The translations under genes were made by a program, and so were the position numbers. A stretch of 64,000 nucleotides of DNA from Dyella_B sp035690825 (GTDB lineage: Bacteria; Pseudomonadota; Gammaproteobacteria; Xanthomonadales; Rhodanobacteraceae): contig NZ_JBQCHP010000043.1 in the NCBI RefSeq assembly GCF_051954575.1, positions 1 through 64,000 on the forward strand. Reading direction: 5' to 3'. The notes beneath the pieces were generated by a model. It was given only the letters and a program-made list of their open reading frames with translations. It made no database searches and was not told the DNA's origin. Below, one piece after another: positions 1-7,766 of the stretch (positions are counted from its first letter, which is position 1; the number at the start of each line of letters is the position of its first letter).

Positions 1-102
1 TATAACCATCGACGTTTGCTTTCGTCGATCGGTTACCGCACACCGGCGCAAGCCGAAGCCGATTACTATCAACCACAGAGCGTGCTGCCCGAAGCGGCGT
101 GA
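1..102 (+). pseudogene. IS3-family transposase OrfB, C-terminal end (partial)
   Basis: Reading from base 1 there are 33 codons and a TGA stop. The peptide opens YNHRRLLSSIGYRTPAQAEA, the typical last stretch of IS3-family OrfB (DDE, rve-type) transposases, which usually read YN..R.H..LGY.SP..FE. Only the C-terminus lies in the window, so whether the complete gene is intact cannot be seen. The stop is followed 39 bases later by a terminal repeat that fits the same family, which supports the assignment. The catalytic residues are outside the window. Confidence 0.8.
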
Positions 103-141
103 CTCAAATCAAACAGCCTCCGGCAAACCCGGGGCGGTTCA
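1..141 (+). mobile_element. Right end of an IS3-family insertion sequence
   Basis: The OrfB tail is followed by a terminal sequence whose reverse complement begins TGAACCGCCCCGGGTTTGCC, resembling IS3-group ends that start with TG and finish with CA. The element therefore appears to end at base 141. Directly after it the sequence is inside an IS5-family transposase gene, so this IS probably inserted into the IS5 element. The left end and the 3-4-bp target duplication lie outside the window and cannot be verified. Confidence 0.65.
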
Positions 142-1070
142 GCCGATGGGTCTGTCGACCATGTTACGCATTCACTTCATGCAGCAGTGGTACGCCTTGA
201 GCGATCCGGCGATGGAAGACGCGCTGTATGAGATCGAATCCATGCGCCGCTTCGCCGGCTTGGAATTGAACGAGGATGCGATCCCGGATGAGACGACCAT
301 CCTGAAGTTCCGGCGGTTGCTGGAACAGCACCAGTTGGCGCAGAGGATTCTGGATACGGTGAACGCCCATTTGGGGCAGAAGCAACTGCTATTGCGGCAG
401 GGCACGATCGTGGACGCCACAATTATTCACGCACCGAGTTCGACAAAAAACCAGGAGAGGACGCGTGATCCTGAAATGCATCAAACCAAGAAAGGCAACC
501 AGTATTACTTCGGCATGAAGGCGCATATTGGCGTCGATCTTGGCTCTAGCTTGGTGCACACCGTCACGGGCACGGCGGCCAACGTGGCAGATGTCGTGGA
601 GGTCGCGAACTTGCTGCATGGCAAGGAGACGTCCGTGCACGCTGACGCCGGCTATACCGGCGCAGCCAAGCGTATGCCAAGCAGGCGCTTGGCATGGCAC
701 ATTGCCCGGAAGCGCGGTGCGATCAAGGCGATGAAACCTAGCCGATATAAGCGTGCGCTGCAGAAGCTTGAAAAGCTCAAGTCACAGATTCGTGCGCACG
801 TGGAGCATCCCTTTCGGGTGATCAAACGCCAGTTTGGTTACGTGAAGGTGCGCTACAAAGGGTTGGCGAAGAACACAGCGCAGATCAAGACACTGTTTGC
901 GCTGTCGAACCTGTGGATGGTCAGGCGCCAGCTGATGGCCATGACGCCTGCGCGTGCATGAAGAAAGGCGGCCTCTTCGGGGGCTTACGTTAATACCAGT
1001 GGATTAGATTTAACGGATTCGGAGTGACGACGGATGTTTGGTCGTCCATTTCGATTTGTTCAGAGGTTCC
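142..1070 (+). mobile_element. IS5-family insertion sequence, 3' portion
   Basis: A 5'-truncated IS5-family element. The right boundary is placed at 1070, where the sequence TTTGTTCAGAGGTTCC meets CTAA. Read outward-in this gives a terminus GGAACCTCTGAACAAATC, typical of IS5 ends, followed by a YTAR-type target site (CTAA). The element stops 8 bp short of the ubiA stop codon. The left part is missing at the IS3 junction at 141/142. The boundary rests on pattern recognition of one end only, because the left repeat is not in the window. Confidence 0.6.
146..961 (+). pseudogene. IS5-family transposase, N-terminally truncated
   Basis: This is the DDE transposase of the IS5 family, which cuts and pastes its own element. 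From the first available ATG it encodes 271 residues. The expected first ~50 residues are missing, because the reading frame enters from the IS3 end just upstream. The rest is well kept: the N-terminal DUF772-type region (residues 5-85, MLRIHF..QWYALSD), then the catalytic DDE_Tnp_1 domain. Likely acidic triad residues are D90 in GTIVDATII, D167 in HADAGY and E220 in RAHVEHPFRVIKRQFGY. Because of the truncation it is probably inactive, although the catalytic core is complete. No internal frameshift is seen. Confidence 0.85.
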
Positions 1071-1078
1071 CTAAAGGC

Positions 1079-1981
1079 TCATAAATTGGTTCGGATTGCC
1101 AACGTTAGTGCGATTCCCACCCAAAGGATCAATCCCACCCAGTTGTTGTGGCGGAATGCGGCGAGGCAGGCATCGCGTTCGCGATGGCGGATCAACCATT
1201 GTTGCCAGCCGAACAATGCGGCGGTCGCTGCGACCGCCAACCAATACGGCCAACCCAGGTGCGCACGATTGCCGATCATCACCAGCGCGATCAGCATCGT
1301 GCCCATCAGTACGCCGATGATCGGCAGGTCCGCATCGCCGAACAGGATCGCGGTGGAACGTGCGCCGGCCGCGAGGTCGTCCTCGCGGTCGACCATTGCG
1401 TATTCGGTATCGTAGATCACCGACCATAAAATGTTCGCGATAAACAGCAGCCAGCCCACCGGCGGTACGGTGTTCTGCACGGCGGCGAAGGCCATCGGGA
1501 TGGCCCAGCCGAAGGCGGCGCCCAGTACCACCTGCGGATAGTCGGTGTAGCGCTTGGTGAAGGGGTAGAGCGCGGCCAGCGCGGCGCCGATGAAAGAGAG
1601 CTTGATAGTCAGCGCATTGGTCATCAGCACCAGCAGGAACGAGAACACCAGCAGCGCGGCGAACACGATCAGCGCCTCGCGCGGGGTCACCCGGCCGGCG
1701 GCGATCGGCCGTCCAGCGGTGCGGGCCACCTGCGGGTCGAGGTGGCGGTCGGCGTAATCGTTGATGGCGCAGCCGGCGGCGCGCATCGCGAACACGCCCA
1801 GGGTGAAGATGATCAAGGGCTTCCACGGGGGGAAATCCCCCGCCGCCAGCCATAGCGCCCACCAGGTCGGCCACAGCAGCAGCAAAGCGCCGATCGGGCG
1901 GTCCATGCGCGTAAGGACCAGAATGTCGTGTGCCTTCTGGCGATGGCGCTCGGGCAGCTTCTGCAACAGGGCATCCAGCAC
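1079..1981 (-). CDS. ubiA: 4-hydroxybenzoate octaprenyltransferase UbiA
   Basis: UbiA is an integral inner-membrane prenyltransferase that joins the polyprenyl chain to 4-hydroxybenzoate, the second step of ubiquinone synthesis. The first Asp-rich motif NDYADRHLD and the second region around YDTEYAMVDREDD bind the Mg-diphosphate. About eight hydrophobic helices are visible, and long stretches such as RPIGALLLLWPTWWALW match E. coli UbiA closely. The frame stays open to an ATG at 2113, but that adds 44 Arg/Pro-rich residues unlike the family. A GTG at 1981 gives a normal 300-residue protein beginning VLDALLQKLPERHRQKAH, and I prefer it. ubiE, another ubiquinone gene, is 30 kb away. An IS5 element ends 8 bp after the stop. 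Confidence 0.93.
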   Translation of the reverse strand: MLDALLQKLPERHRQKAHDILVLTRMDRPIGALLLLWPTWWALWLAAGDFPPWKPLIIFTLGVFAMRAAGCAINDYADRHLDPQVARTAGRPIAAGRVTPREALIVFAALLVFSFLLVLMTNALTIKLSFIGAALAALYPFTKRYTDYPQVVLGAAFGWAIPMAFAAVQNTVPPVGWLLFIANILWSVIYDTEYAMVDREDDLAAGARSTAILFGDADLPIIGVLMGTMLIALVMIGNRAHLGWPYWLAVAATAALFGWQQWLIRHRERDACLAAFRHNNWVGLILWVGIALTLAIRTNL

Positions 1982-2218
1982 ACGCGCCGCGCGGGTTGAG
2001 CTATCGGCGGGGCGCGGCGGGGGCGATACCCGGCCGGTGACGGCGGCGCGGGCGCGATGGGGAGCGGGTGCGGGAGAGGTGCGCCGCGGGCGCTTGCGGG
2101 AGGTCGGTGCCATGAACCTTAGTGTAGCGTGCCCGGTTTACCGGTTACGCCAGAGCGCCGGACCAGTAGTACATTTGCGCTGGCTCGGTCGAGGGCTGGA
2201 TCGTCGGGGTGGACGAAC

Positions 2219-2602
2219 ATGGGCACTTTCATTGGACATATTTCCCTTATCGTGCGCGATCCTGCGCGCACCGCGGAGCTGTTTGCCGACGTGCTCGGCG
2301 CGCAGGTGATCACCGACCGGCCGGACGACGAAGGGCACCTGCAGACCTTCGCCAAATTCGGCGGCGTGTGGTTCGTGCTGCGGCAGGGCGAAGGCCCGCC
2401 TTCGCGCAACGGCGACCATATCGCCTTCGAAGTGAGCCGGCACGAATTGAAGTCCTATGCGGACAAGCTCGCCACGTTTGATGTCGAACATTTCATGGCA
2501 CGCGAAGACACGCTCTATTTCACCGACTACGACAACCACGTGTTCGAACTGGATGCCGGCAGCTCCATCGATGAATCCCTGCGCGGCCGTCTATTCGCGT
2601 AG
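2219..2602 (+). CDS. VOC-family metalloenzyme, FosX/FosA-like fosfomycin resistance protein
   Basis: A 127-residue single-domain vicinal-oxygen-chelate protein. The layout matches the FosX/FosA group: MGTFIGHISLIVRD at the start, GDHIAFEVS in the middle, and YFTDYDNHVFELDAG near the end. The expected metal ligands are H7, H67 and E110. FosX hydrolyses the fosfomycin epoxide and FosA adds glutathione; which applies here cannot be told from sequence alone, and a non-resistance role is possible. The ATG at 2219 was chosen because it gives the canonical VOC N-terminus. The gene is divergent from ubiA and its 3' end overlaps the convergent ilvA by 12 bp. Confidence 0.75.
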   Translation: MGTFIGHISLIVRDPARTAELFADVLGAQVITDRPDDEGHLQTFAKFGGVWFVLRQGEGPPSRNGDHIAFEVSRHELKSYADKLATFDVEHFMAREDTLYFTDYDNHVFELDAGSSIDESLRGRLFA

Positions 2603-4150
2603 CAGCAACCGGTAGGCCGGGTTGTCGCTTTCGTCCACGTGCGGATAGCCCAGTGCGGCAAGGAAATCCTTGAGCAGCGCCAGTTCGCTCGGCGGCACCT
2701 GGATGCCGACCAGGATGCGGCCGTAATCGGCGCCGTGATTGCGATAGTGGAACAGGCTGATGTTCCAGTCCGGATGCATGCGATCCAGAAAACGCGCCAA
2801 TGCGCCGGGGCGTTCGGGAAAGTCGAACCGATAAAGACGCTCGTCGCGCGCCAGCGGCGAGCGACCGCCGATCATGTGACGCAGATGCAGCTTGGCCAGT
2901 TCGTCGTCGGTGAGGTCGAGTACGCCGAAATCGTTCGCGCGGAACGCCGTCACCAAGGCCTCGCGTTCGCTGCGCAGCGCGGTCTGCACGCCGACGAAAA
3001 TATGTGCGGCTTGCGCATCGCCGATACGGTAATTGAATTCGGTGATCGCGTGCTGGCCCAGCGCGCTGCAGAAACGGCGGAAACTGCCGCGCTGTTCCGG
3101 GATGGTCACCGCGAACACGGCTTCGCGCTGTTCGCCGACTTCCGCGCGTTCGGCCACGAAACGCAGGCGATCGAAATTCATGTTGGCGCCGGACACCACC
3201 GCCACCACCGCGCCATCGAGCGGGCCGTGCCCGGCCACGTACTGCTTGAGCCCCGCCAGCGCGAGCGCGCCGGAAGGCTCGGGAATGCAGCGCGTATCCT
3301 GGTAGATGTCGCGGATCGCCGCGCAGATGGCGTCGGTATCCACGCGCAGGACGTCATCGAGGTATTGCTGGCATAGCGAAAACGTTTGCGTGCCAACCTG
3401 CTTCACGGCGGTGCCGTCGGCAAACAGGCCTACTTCATCCAGCACCACGCGTTCGCCGACTTCGAGCGCGCGCGCCATCGAATCGGCATCGCTGGCCTGC
3501 ACGCCGATCACACGCACGTCGGGGCGGCGTGCCTTGATCACGGCGGCCACACCGGCGGCCAAGCCGCCGCCGCCGATCGGCACGAACACGGCGTGCAGCG
3601 GTTCCTGATATTGCGCCAGCAGTTCCAGCCCGATGGTGGCTTGTCCCGCGATCACGTCCAGATCGTCGAACGGATGCACGAAGGTGGCGCCGCGCGCTTC
3701 GCGCAGGCGCTGCGCTTCGGCTTGCGCATCGCTGTAGGAATCGCCGTGCAGCACCACTTCGGTATAGGCGCCGCCGAAGCGCCGCACCGCATCCACTTTC
3801 ACCTGCGGCGCCGTCACCGGCATCACGATGGTGGCGTGGATCTTCAGGCGTGATGCGGCCAGCGCCACGCCTTGTGCATGATTGCCGGCGGAGGCGGCGA
3901 CCACGCCGCGCGCGCGTTCAGCCGCATCGAGCTGCGCCATGCGGTTGTAGGCGCCGCGCAGCTTGAACGAAAACACCGGCTGCTGATCCTCGCGCTTGAG
4001 CAGCACCGTTGCGGCCAGTCGTTCGGACAGCAGCGCTGCGCGCTCCAGCGCCGTACGTTGTGCCACGTCGTACACGTGCGCCGTTTCGGCGCGCTGCACG
4101 ACCGATGCGGCGGCGGTCGCCGGATCGTTATCCGCCAGTCTCGCGTTCAT
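2591..4150 (-). CDS. ilvA: Threonine ammonia-lyase (threonine deaminase), biosynthetic
   Basis: This PLP enzyme deaminates L-threonine to 2-oxobutanoate, the committed step to isoleucine. At 519 residues it has the long biosynthetic architecture: a catalytic PALP domain (about 1-325) with the PLP lysine K63 in FSFKLRGAYN and the phosphate-binding GGGGLAAG loop, then two ACT-like regulatory domains (about 330-420 and 425-515) that bind isoleucine and valine in the family. It is the last gene of the branched-chain supraoperon. Its ATG overlaps the ilvM stop (ATGA, 4147-4150), which implies translational coupling. Its 3' end overlaps the convergent FosX-like gene by 12 bp. Confidence 0.97.
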   Translation of the reverse strand: MNARLADNDPATAAASVVQRAETAHVYDVAQRTALERAALLSERLAATVLLKREDQQPVFSFKLRGAYNRMAQLDAAERARGVVAASAGNHAQGVALAASRLKIHATIVMPVTAPQVKVDAVRRFGGAYTEVVLHGDSYSDAQAEAQRLREARGATFVHPFDDLDVIAGQATIGLELLAQYQEPLHAVFVPIGGGGLAAGVAAVIKARRPDVRVIGVQASDADSMARALEVGERVVLDEVGLFADGTAVKQVGTQTFSLCQQYLDDVLRVDTDAICAAIRDIYQDTRCIPEPSGALALAGLKQYVAGHGPLDGAVVAVVSGANMNFDRLRFVAERAEVGEQREAVFAVTIPEQRGSFRRFCSALGQHAITEFNYRIGDAQAAHIFVGVQTALRSEREALVTAFRANDFGVLDLTDDELAKLHLRHMIGGRSPLARDERLYRFDFPERPGALARFLDRMHPDWNISLFHYRNHGADYGRILVGIQVPPSELALLKDFLAALGYPHVDESDNPAYRLLLRE

Positions 4151-4413
4151 GCGTGTGTCGCGTGCTGAACCTGCAGTACGTCGACCAGCTTGCGCGTTTG
4201 CTGCAGGATCTGGGTGAGCACGTCGTTGTCACCGCGCACGGTCAGCAGCAGGTGCGATACGGCAGGGTCGGCCGTCGGGGCCACGGTCAGGGTGTCGATG
4301 TTGTGTCCGCGTGCGGCAAACAGGCCTGCGACGCGCACCAGCGCGCCGGCTTCGTTCTGCAGAAGGATGGAAAGCGTGTGTTGCATGGCCTGTTCCTGTG
4401 GTGTGTCGATCAA
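4147..4413 (-). CDS. ilvM: Acetolactate synthase regulatory (small) subunit, IlvM-type ACT protein
   Basis: An 88-residue single ACT-domain protein (MQHTLSILLQNEAGALVRVAGLFAARGHNID) corresponding to the short IlvM-class small subunit rather than the ~160-residue IlvN/IlvH class. It activates and stabilises the catalytic IlvG subunit of acetohydroxyacid synthase. It starts 12 bp after the ilvG stop with a good AGGAACAGGCC ribosome-binding region, and overlaps ilvA by 4 bp. The pairing IlvG-IlvM resembles E. coli isozyme II, which is poorly feedback-inhibited by valine. Whether that holds here is an inference. Confidence 0.9.
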   Translation of the reverse strand: MIDTPQEQAMQHTLSILLQNEAGALVRVAGLFAARGHNIDTLTVAPTADPAVSHLLLTVRGDNDVLTQILQQTRKLVDVLQVQHATHA

Positions 4414-4425
4414 TCGTGTTGATGC

Positions 4426-6294
4426 TTAGAAACTATCGGAAGCGGCAGCTTCGCCAGTGTGCGCGACCGCGCGCGCCGGAATGAAATCGCCGGTGATCAT
4501 TTGCGAATAGTTGGCGCCCGGGCCGACCATCGGATACACGCCGGCATCCGGGTCGATCATCACTTCGAGGAACGCCGGCCCCTCGAACGCCAGGAATTCG
4601 GCGACGGTGGCGGCCAGGTCCTCGCGGCGTTCCAGGCGGCGCGCCCAGGCAAAGCCGTCGGCTTCGGCGGCGCGCACGAAATCCTTGCGGTGCAGGCTCT
4701 TGTCGGAAGAAGCGAAGCGGCCCTTGAAGAACAGCTTCTGCCACTGCCGCACCATGCCGTCGCCGACGTTGTTGAGCACCACGACCTTCACCGGCAGGCC
4801 ATAGGTGGTGACGGTTTCCAGCTCGCCCAGGTTCATGCGGATGCTGGCATCGCCGTCGATGTCGATCACCAGGCTGTCGCGCCGCGCGAACTGTGCGCCG
4901 ACCGCGGCGGGCAGGCCGAAGCCCATCGTGCCCATCGAGCCGGAGGTGAGCCAATGCCGCGGCGCGCGGAAATCCAGGTACTGCGCCGACCACATCTGAT
5001 GCTGGCCCACGCCGGTGGTGATGATGGCGCGGCCCTGCGTGTGGCGGTTGATCTCTTCCAGGACCGCGTAGGGCTGGATCAAGGCGCTGTCGCGGTCGTA
5101 ATTCATCGCGTGCTTGCGTTTCAGTGCGGCAAGATGCGCGTGCCAATCCGCCAGCACGGGCTGGTGGCCGTGCGCCTTGCCGTGCTGCGTGAGGCGTTGC
5201 AGCGCGCGATCCAAGGGGCCCACGTGATGCCAATCGGCCGGTTTCACCTTGTTGATCTCGGCCGGATCGATATCGATGTGCGCAATGAATTTCGCCTTCG
5301 GCGCAAACTGCGATGGCACGCTGGCGACGCGGTCGTCGAAACGCGCACCGAGCGCGAACAGGAAATCGCAATCTTCCACCGCATAGTTCGCATATGCCGT
5401 GCCGTGCATGCCCAGCATGTGCAGCGCCAGCGGATGGGTGGTGTCGAAGCCGCCGATACCCATCAGCGTGGTAGTCACCGGCAGGCCGAACGTCTCGACG
5501 AAATCGCGCAGCACGTCACTCGAGCCGCTGGCGACGATACCGCCGCCGGCGTAGATCAACGGGCGTTTCGCCTGTAGCAGGGCGCTAAAAAAAGCCTCGC
5601 AGTCGGCGTCGCTCAAGGTGGCCTGTTCCACCGCGCGCAGGCGCGCACGATAGCCGGGCAGCGGAAGCTCCTTCTGGCCATCGAAGATGACGCTGGCGTT
5701 CTGGATGTCTTTGGGCACGTCCACCACCACCGGACCGGGACGACCGCTGCGCGCGATGGTGAATGCGGTGCGCAGCGTGGCTTCCAGTTTCTCCGCCTCG
5801 GTGACCAGGAACACGTGCTTGGCGCAGGAACTCATGATGTTGCTGATCGGCGCTTCCTGGAACGCATCGCTGCCGATCGCCTGCGTGGCGACCTGGCCGC
5901 AGATCACCACCAGCGGAATCGAATCGGCAGTGGAGTCGCGCACTGGCGTCACCATGTTGGTGGCGCCGGGGCCGGAGGTAACGATGGCGACGCCGACCTT
6001 GCCCGACGCACGCGCATAGCCGGAAGCCATGAAGCCCGCGCCTTGTTCATTGGCGGGCACGATCAGCGGCATCGGTTCGCTGCCGTCAGGTTTGAGATGT
6101 TCCGCGTTGTGACGGAACACCGCGTCGTAGACGGGCAGGATCGCGCCGCCGGAATAGCCAAAGAGTACCTCCACGCCTTCATCCGCCAGCACTTGTACGA
6201 CGACATCCGCCCCGCTCATGGCAGTGCCTGCCAGCGGATGATGCGCGACGGCCAGTTTGGCATCGGCAGCGGGTGTGGGTTTCAGCAGTGGCAT
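4426..6294 (-). CDS. ilvG: Acetolactate (acetohydroxyacid) synthase catalytic subunit
   Basis: A ThDP/FAD enzyme making 2-acetolactate for Val/Leu and 2-aceto-2-hydroxybutanoate for Ile. With the ATG at 6294 it has 622 residues. The domain order is standard: N-terminal PYR domain (DEGVEVLFGYSGGAILPVYDA), central FAD-like domain, and C-terminal ThDP domain with the GDG...N motif (IDIDGDASIRMNLGE). The frame is open to 6393, but the start at 6294 has a clear AAGGATCGACGTGAAC leader and avoids overlap with the upstream VOC gene. The ~40 extra residues before the catalytic domain are unremarkable. It works with IlvM, encoded immediately downstream. Confidence 0.96.
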   Translation of the reverse strand: MPLLKPTPAADAKLAVAHHPLAGTAMSGADVVVQVLADEGVEVLFGYSGGAILPVYDAVFRHNAEHLKPDGSEPMPLIVPANEQGAGFMASGYARASGKVGVAIVTSGPGATNMVTPVRDSTADSIPLVVICGQVATQAIGSDAFQEAPISNIMSSCAKHVFLVTEAEKLEATLRTAFTIARSGRPGPVVVDVPKDIQNASVIFDGQKELPLPGYRARLRAVEQATLSDADCEAFFSALLQAKRPLIYAGGGIVASGSSDVLRDFVETFGLPVTTTLMGIGGFDTTHPLALHMLGMHGTAYANYAVEDCDFLFALGARFDDRVASVPSQFAPKAKFIAHIDIDPAEINKVKPADWHHVGPLDRALQRLTQHGKAHGHQPVLADWHAHLAALKRKHAMNYDRDSALIQPYAVLEEINRHTQGRAIITTGVGQHQMWSAQYLDFRAPRHWLTSGSMGTMGFGLPAAVGAQFARRDSLVIDIDGDASIRMNLGELETVTTYGLPVKVVVLNNVGDGMVRQWQKLFFKGRFASSDKSLHRKDFVRAAEADGFAWARRLERREDLAATVAEFLAFEGPAFLEVMIDPDAGVYPMVGPGANYSQMITGDFIPARAVAHTGEAAASDSF

Positions 6295-6361
6295 GTTCAC
6301 GTCGATCCTTGGTGTATTTGAAGCATGTGTTGCGGGTGGATGATTAAAGGGGCGCCTTCCG

Positions 6362-6676
6362 TCAAACGCGGACGGGTACGCCGTACATCTCAACGATGCG
6401 CTCGTCCTGCGCTTGCGCGGAAAAGAGTTCCCACTCGATACCGTTCACATCCGATGTGCTGCTGAAGCCTTCCGCGCTGTCTTCCTCGAAGCCGATGTGC
6501 CGCAACTGGCCGGCGCGCTCGGCGTTCTGGTTGATCGAGAAATTCAAGAGGTCCGTGCGCCACATCGCGTACTTGTCCTCGACCACGACATTCGGACGCT
6601 GGCCGAGGCGTGCGCTGTAATCGGCGATGGAGTCGCGAAGATCGCCAACGGCAAGCGCGATGTGGAAACGTTTCAT
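6362..6676 (-). CDS. VOC/glyoxalase-fold protein inside the ilv operon
   Basis: A 104-residue protein starting MKRFHIALAVGDLRDSIADY. The N-terminal half resembles the first beta-alpha-beta module of the ArsI/CadI-type glyoxalase group (H5 as the first ligand, then DKYAMWRTDLLNFSIN). A second possible ligand is in RHIGFEED and a terminal Glu in NGIEWELFSAQ. It is shorter than ArsI and lacks the C-terminal Cys-rich tail, so I would not call it an arsenic enzyme. It lies between ilvC and ilvG in the same orientation and must be co-transcribed. What it has to do with branched-chain synthesis is not evident. Confidence 0.6.
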   Translation of the reverse strand: MKRFHIALAVGDLRDSIADYSARLGQRPNVVVEDKYAMWRTDLLNFSINQNAERAGQLRHIGFEEDSAEGFSSTSDVNGIEWELFSAQAQDERIVEMYGVPVRV

Positions 6677-6695
6677 GGATGCGTCCTCAAGAGAG

Positions 6696-6747
6696 CCATG
6701 CGGCGCTCACTCGCCGGAGGGAGGGGGAAAGAGTGAGCGCCGCATGG
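6696..6747 (-). promoter_or_regulatory. Perfect 17-bp stem-loop just after the ilvC stop codon
   Basis: CCATGCGGCGCTCACTC (6696-6712) is the exact inverse of 6731-6747, with an 18-base purine/pyrimidine-skewed loop. The hairpin starts three bases after the ilvC stop. There is no T-run, so it is not a standard terminator. It is better explained as an intercistronic mRNA-stabilising or processing structure that could protect the leuA-ilvC transcript from 3' decay or lower expression of the downstream genes. Confidence 0.7.
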
Positions 6748-6749
6748 GG

Positions 6750-7766
6750 TTAACCAACCTTCTTCAGTGCAGGTTGATCGGCTTTTGCGCCGCTCTGCAG
6801 CCACGCCATGCGCGCACGCAGCTTGGCGCCGACCTGCTCGATCGGGTGATCGAGATCGGCCTGCTTCCACTTCTTGTAGTTCGGCAGGCCGGCCTGGTAT
6901 TCGGCCACCCAGTTGCGCGTGAAGGTGCCGTCCTGGATGTCCTTGAGCACGCCCTTCATGCGTTCCTTCGTGGCGGCGTCGATCACGCGCGGGCCGCTGA
7001 CGTAGTCGCCGTACTGCGCGGTTTCGGAGACGAATTCCAGCATCTTGGTGATGCCGCCTTCGTAGAACAGGTCCACGATCAACTTCAGTTCGTGCAGCAC
7101 TTCGTAATAGGCGATCTCGGGCTGGTAACCGGCTTCCACCAGCACCTCGAAGCCCTTCATCACCAGTTCGCTGGCGCCGCCGCACAGTACGGCCTGCTCG
7201 CCGAAGAGATCCGTTTCGGTTTCTTCCTTGAAGTCGGTCTTGATCAGCATGGCGCGCGCGCCACCCAGGCCGGCGGCATAGGCGGTGGCCTTTTCTTCAG
7301 CGTGGCCGCTCACGTCCTGGTACACGGCGTAGATGCACGGCACGCCACGGCCGCGTTCGTATTCGGTGCGCACCAGTGCGCCCGGGCCCTTCGGTGCGAC
7401 CAGCACTACGTCGATATCGCTGCGCGGTTCGATCATCTTGAAGTGCACGTTCAGGCCATGCGCGAACAGCAGCGCGGCGCCGGGCTTGATGTTCGGTTCG
7501 ATCGACTGCTTGTACAGCGTGGCCTGCACCATGTCCGGCGTCAGCACGGCGACCAGGTCGGCGCCGCGCACGGCTTCGCCCGGCTCGACCACGTGGAAGC
7601 CGTCGGCCACGGCCTTCTGCCAAGTGGGGCCGTTCGGGCGCAGGCCGACGACGACGTCCAGGCCCGAGTCCTTCAGGTTGAGCGCGTGGGCGCGCCCCTG
7701 GCTGCCGTAGCCAAGAACGGCGATGCGCGCCTTGGCGAGCGTTTCGGTGGTGGCGGTGGTGCTCAT
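6750..7766 (-). CDS. ilvC: Ketol-acid reductoisomerase (NADP+), class I
   Basis: IlvC isomerises and reduces acetohydroxyacids to 2,3-dihydroxy acids in the Val/Leu/Ile pathways. At 338 residues it is the short class I form. The N-terminal Rossmann fold has VLGYGSQGRAHALNL. The knotted C-terminal domain carries acidic metal ligands (DLFGEQAVLCGG and the FYEGGITKMLE region). The N-terminus lacks the usual MKVYYDKD... opening, so the first ~12 residues (MSTTATTETLAK) look lineage-specific. ATGA overlap with ilvD at 7763-7766. A 17-bp hairpin follows the stop. Confidence 0.97.
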   Translation of the reverse strand: MSTTATTETLAKARIAVLGYGSQGRAHALNLKDSGLDVVVGLRPNGPTWQKAVADGFHVVEPGEAVRGADLVAVLTPDMVQATLYKQSIEPNIKPGAALLFAHGLNVHFKMIEPRSDIDVVLVAPKGPGALVRTEYERGRGVPCIYAVYQDVSGHAEEKATAYAAGLGGARAMLIKTDFKEETETDLFGEQAVLCGGASELVMKGFEVLVEAGYQPEIAYYEVLHELKLIVDLFYEGGITKMLEFVSETAQYGDYVSGPRVIDAATKERMKGVLKDIQDGTFTRNWVAEYQAGLPNYKKWKQADLDHPIEQVGAKLRARMAWLQSGAKADQPALKKVG

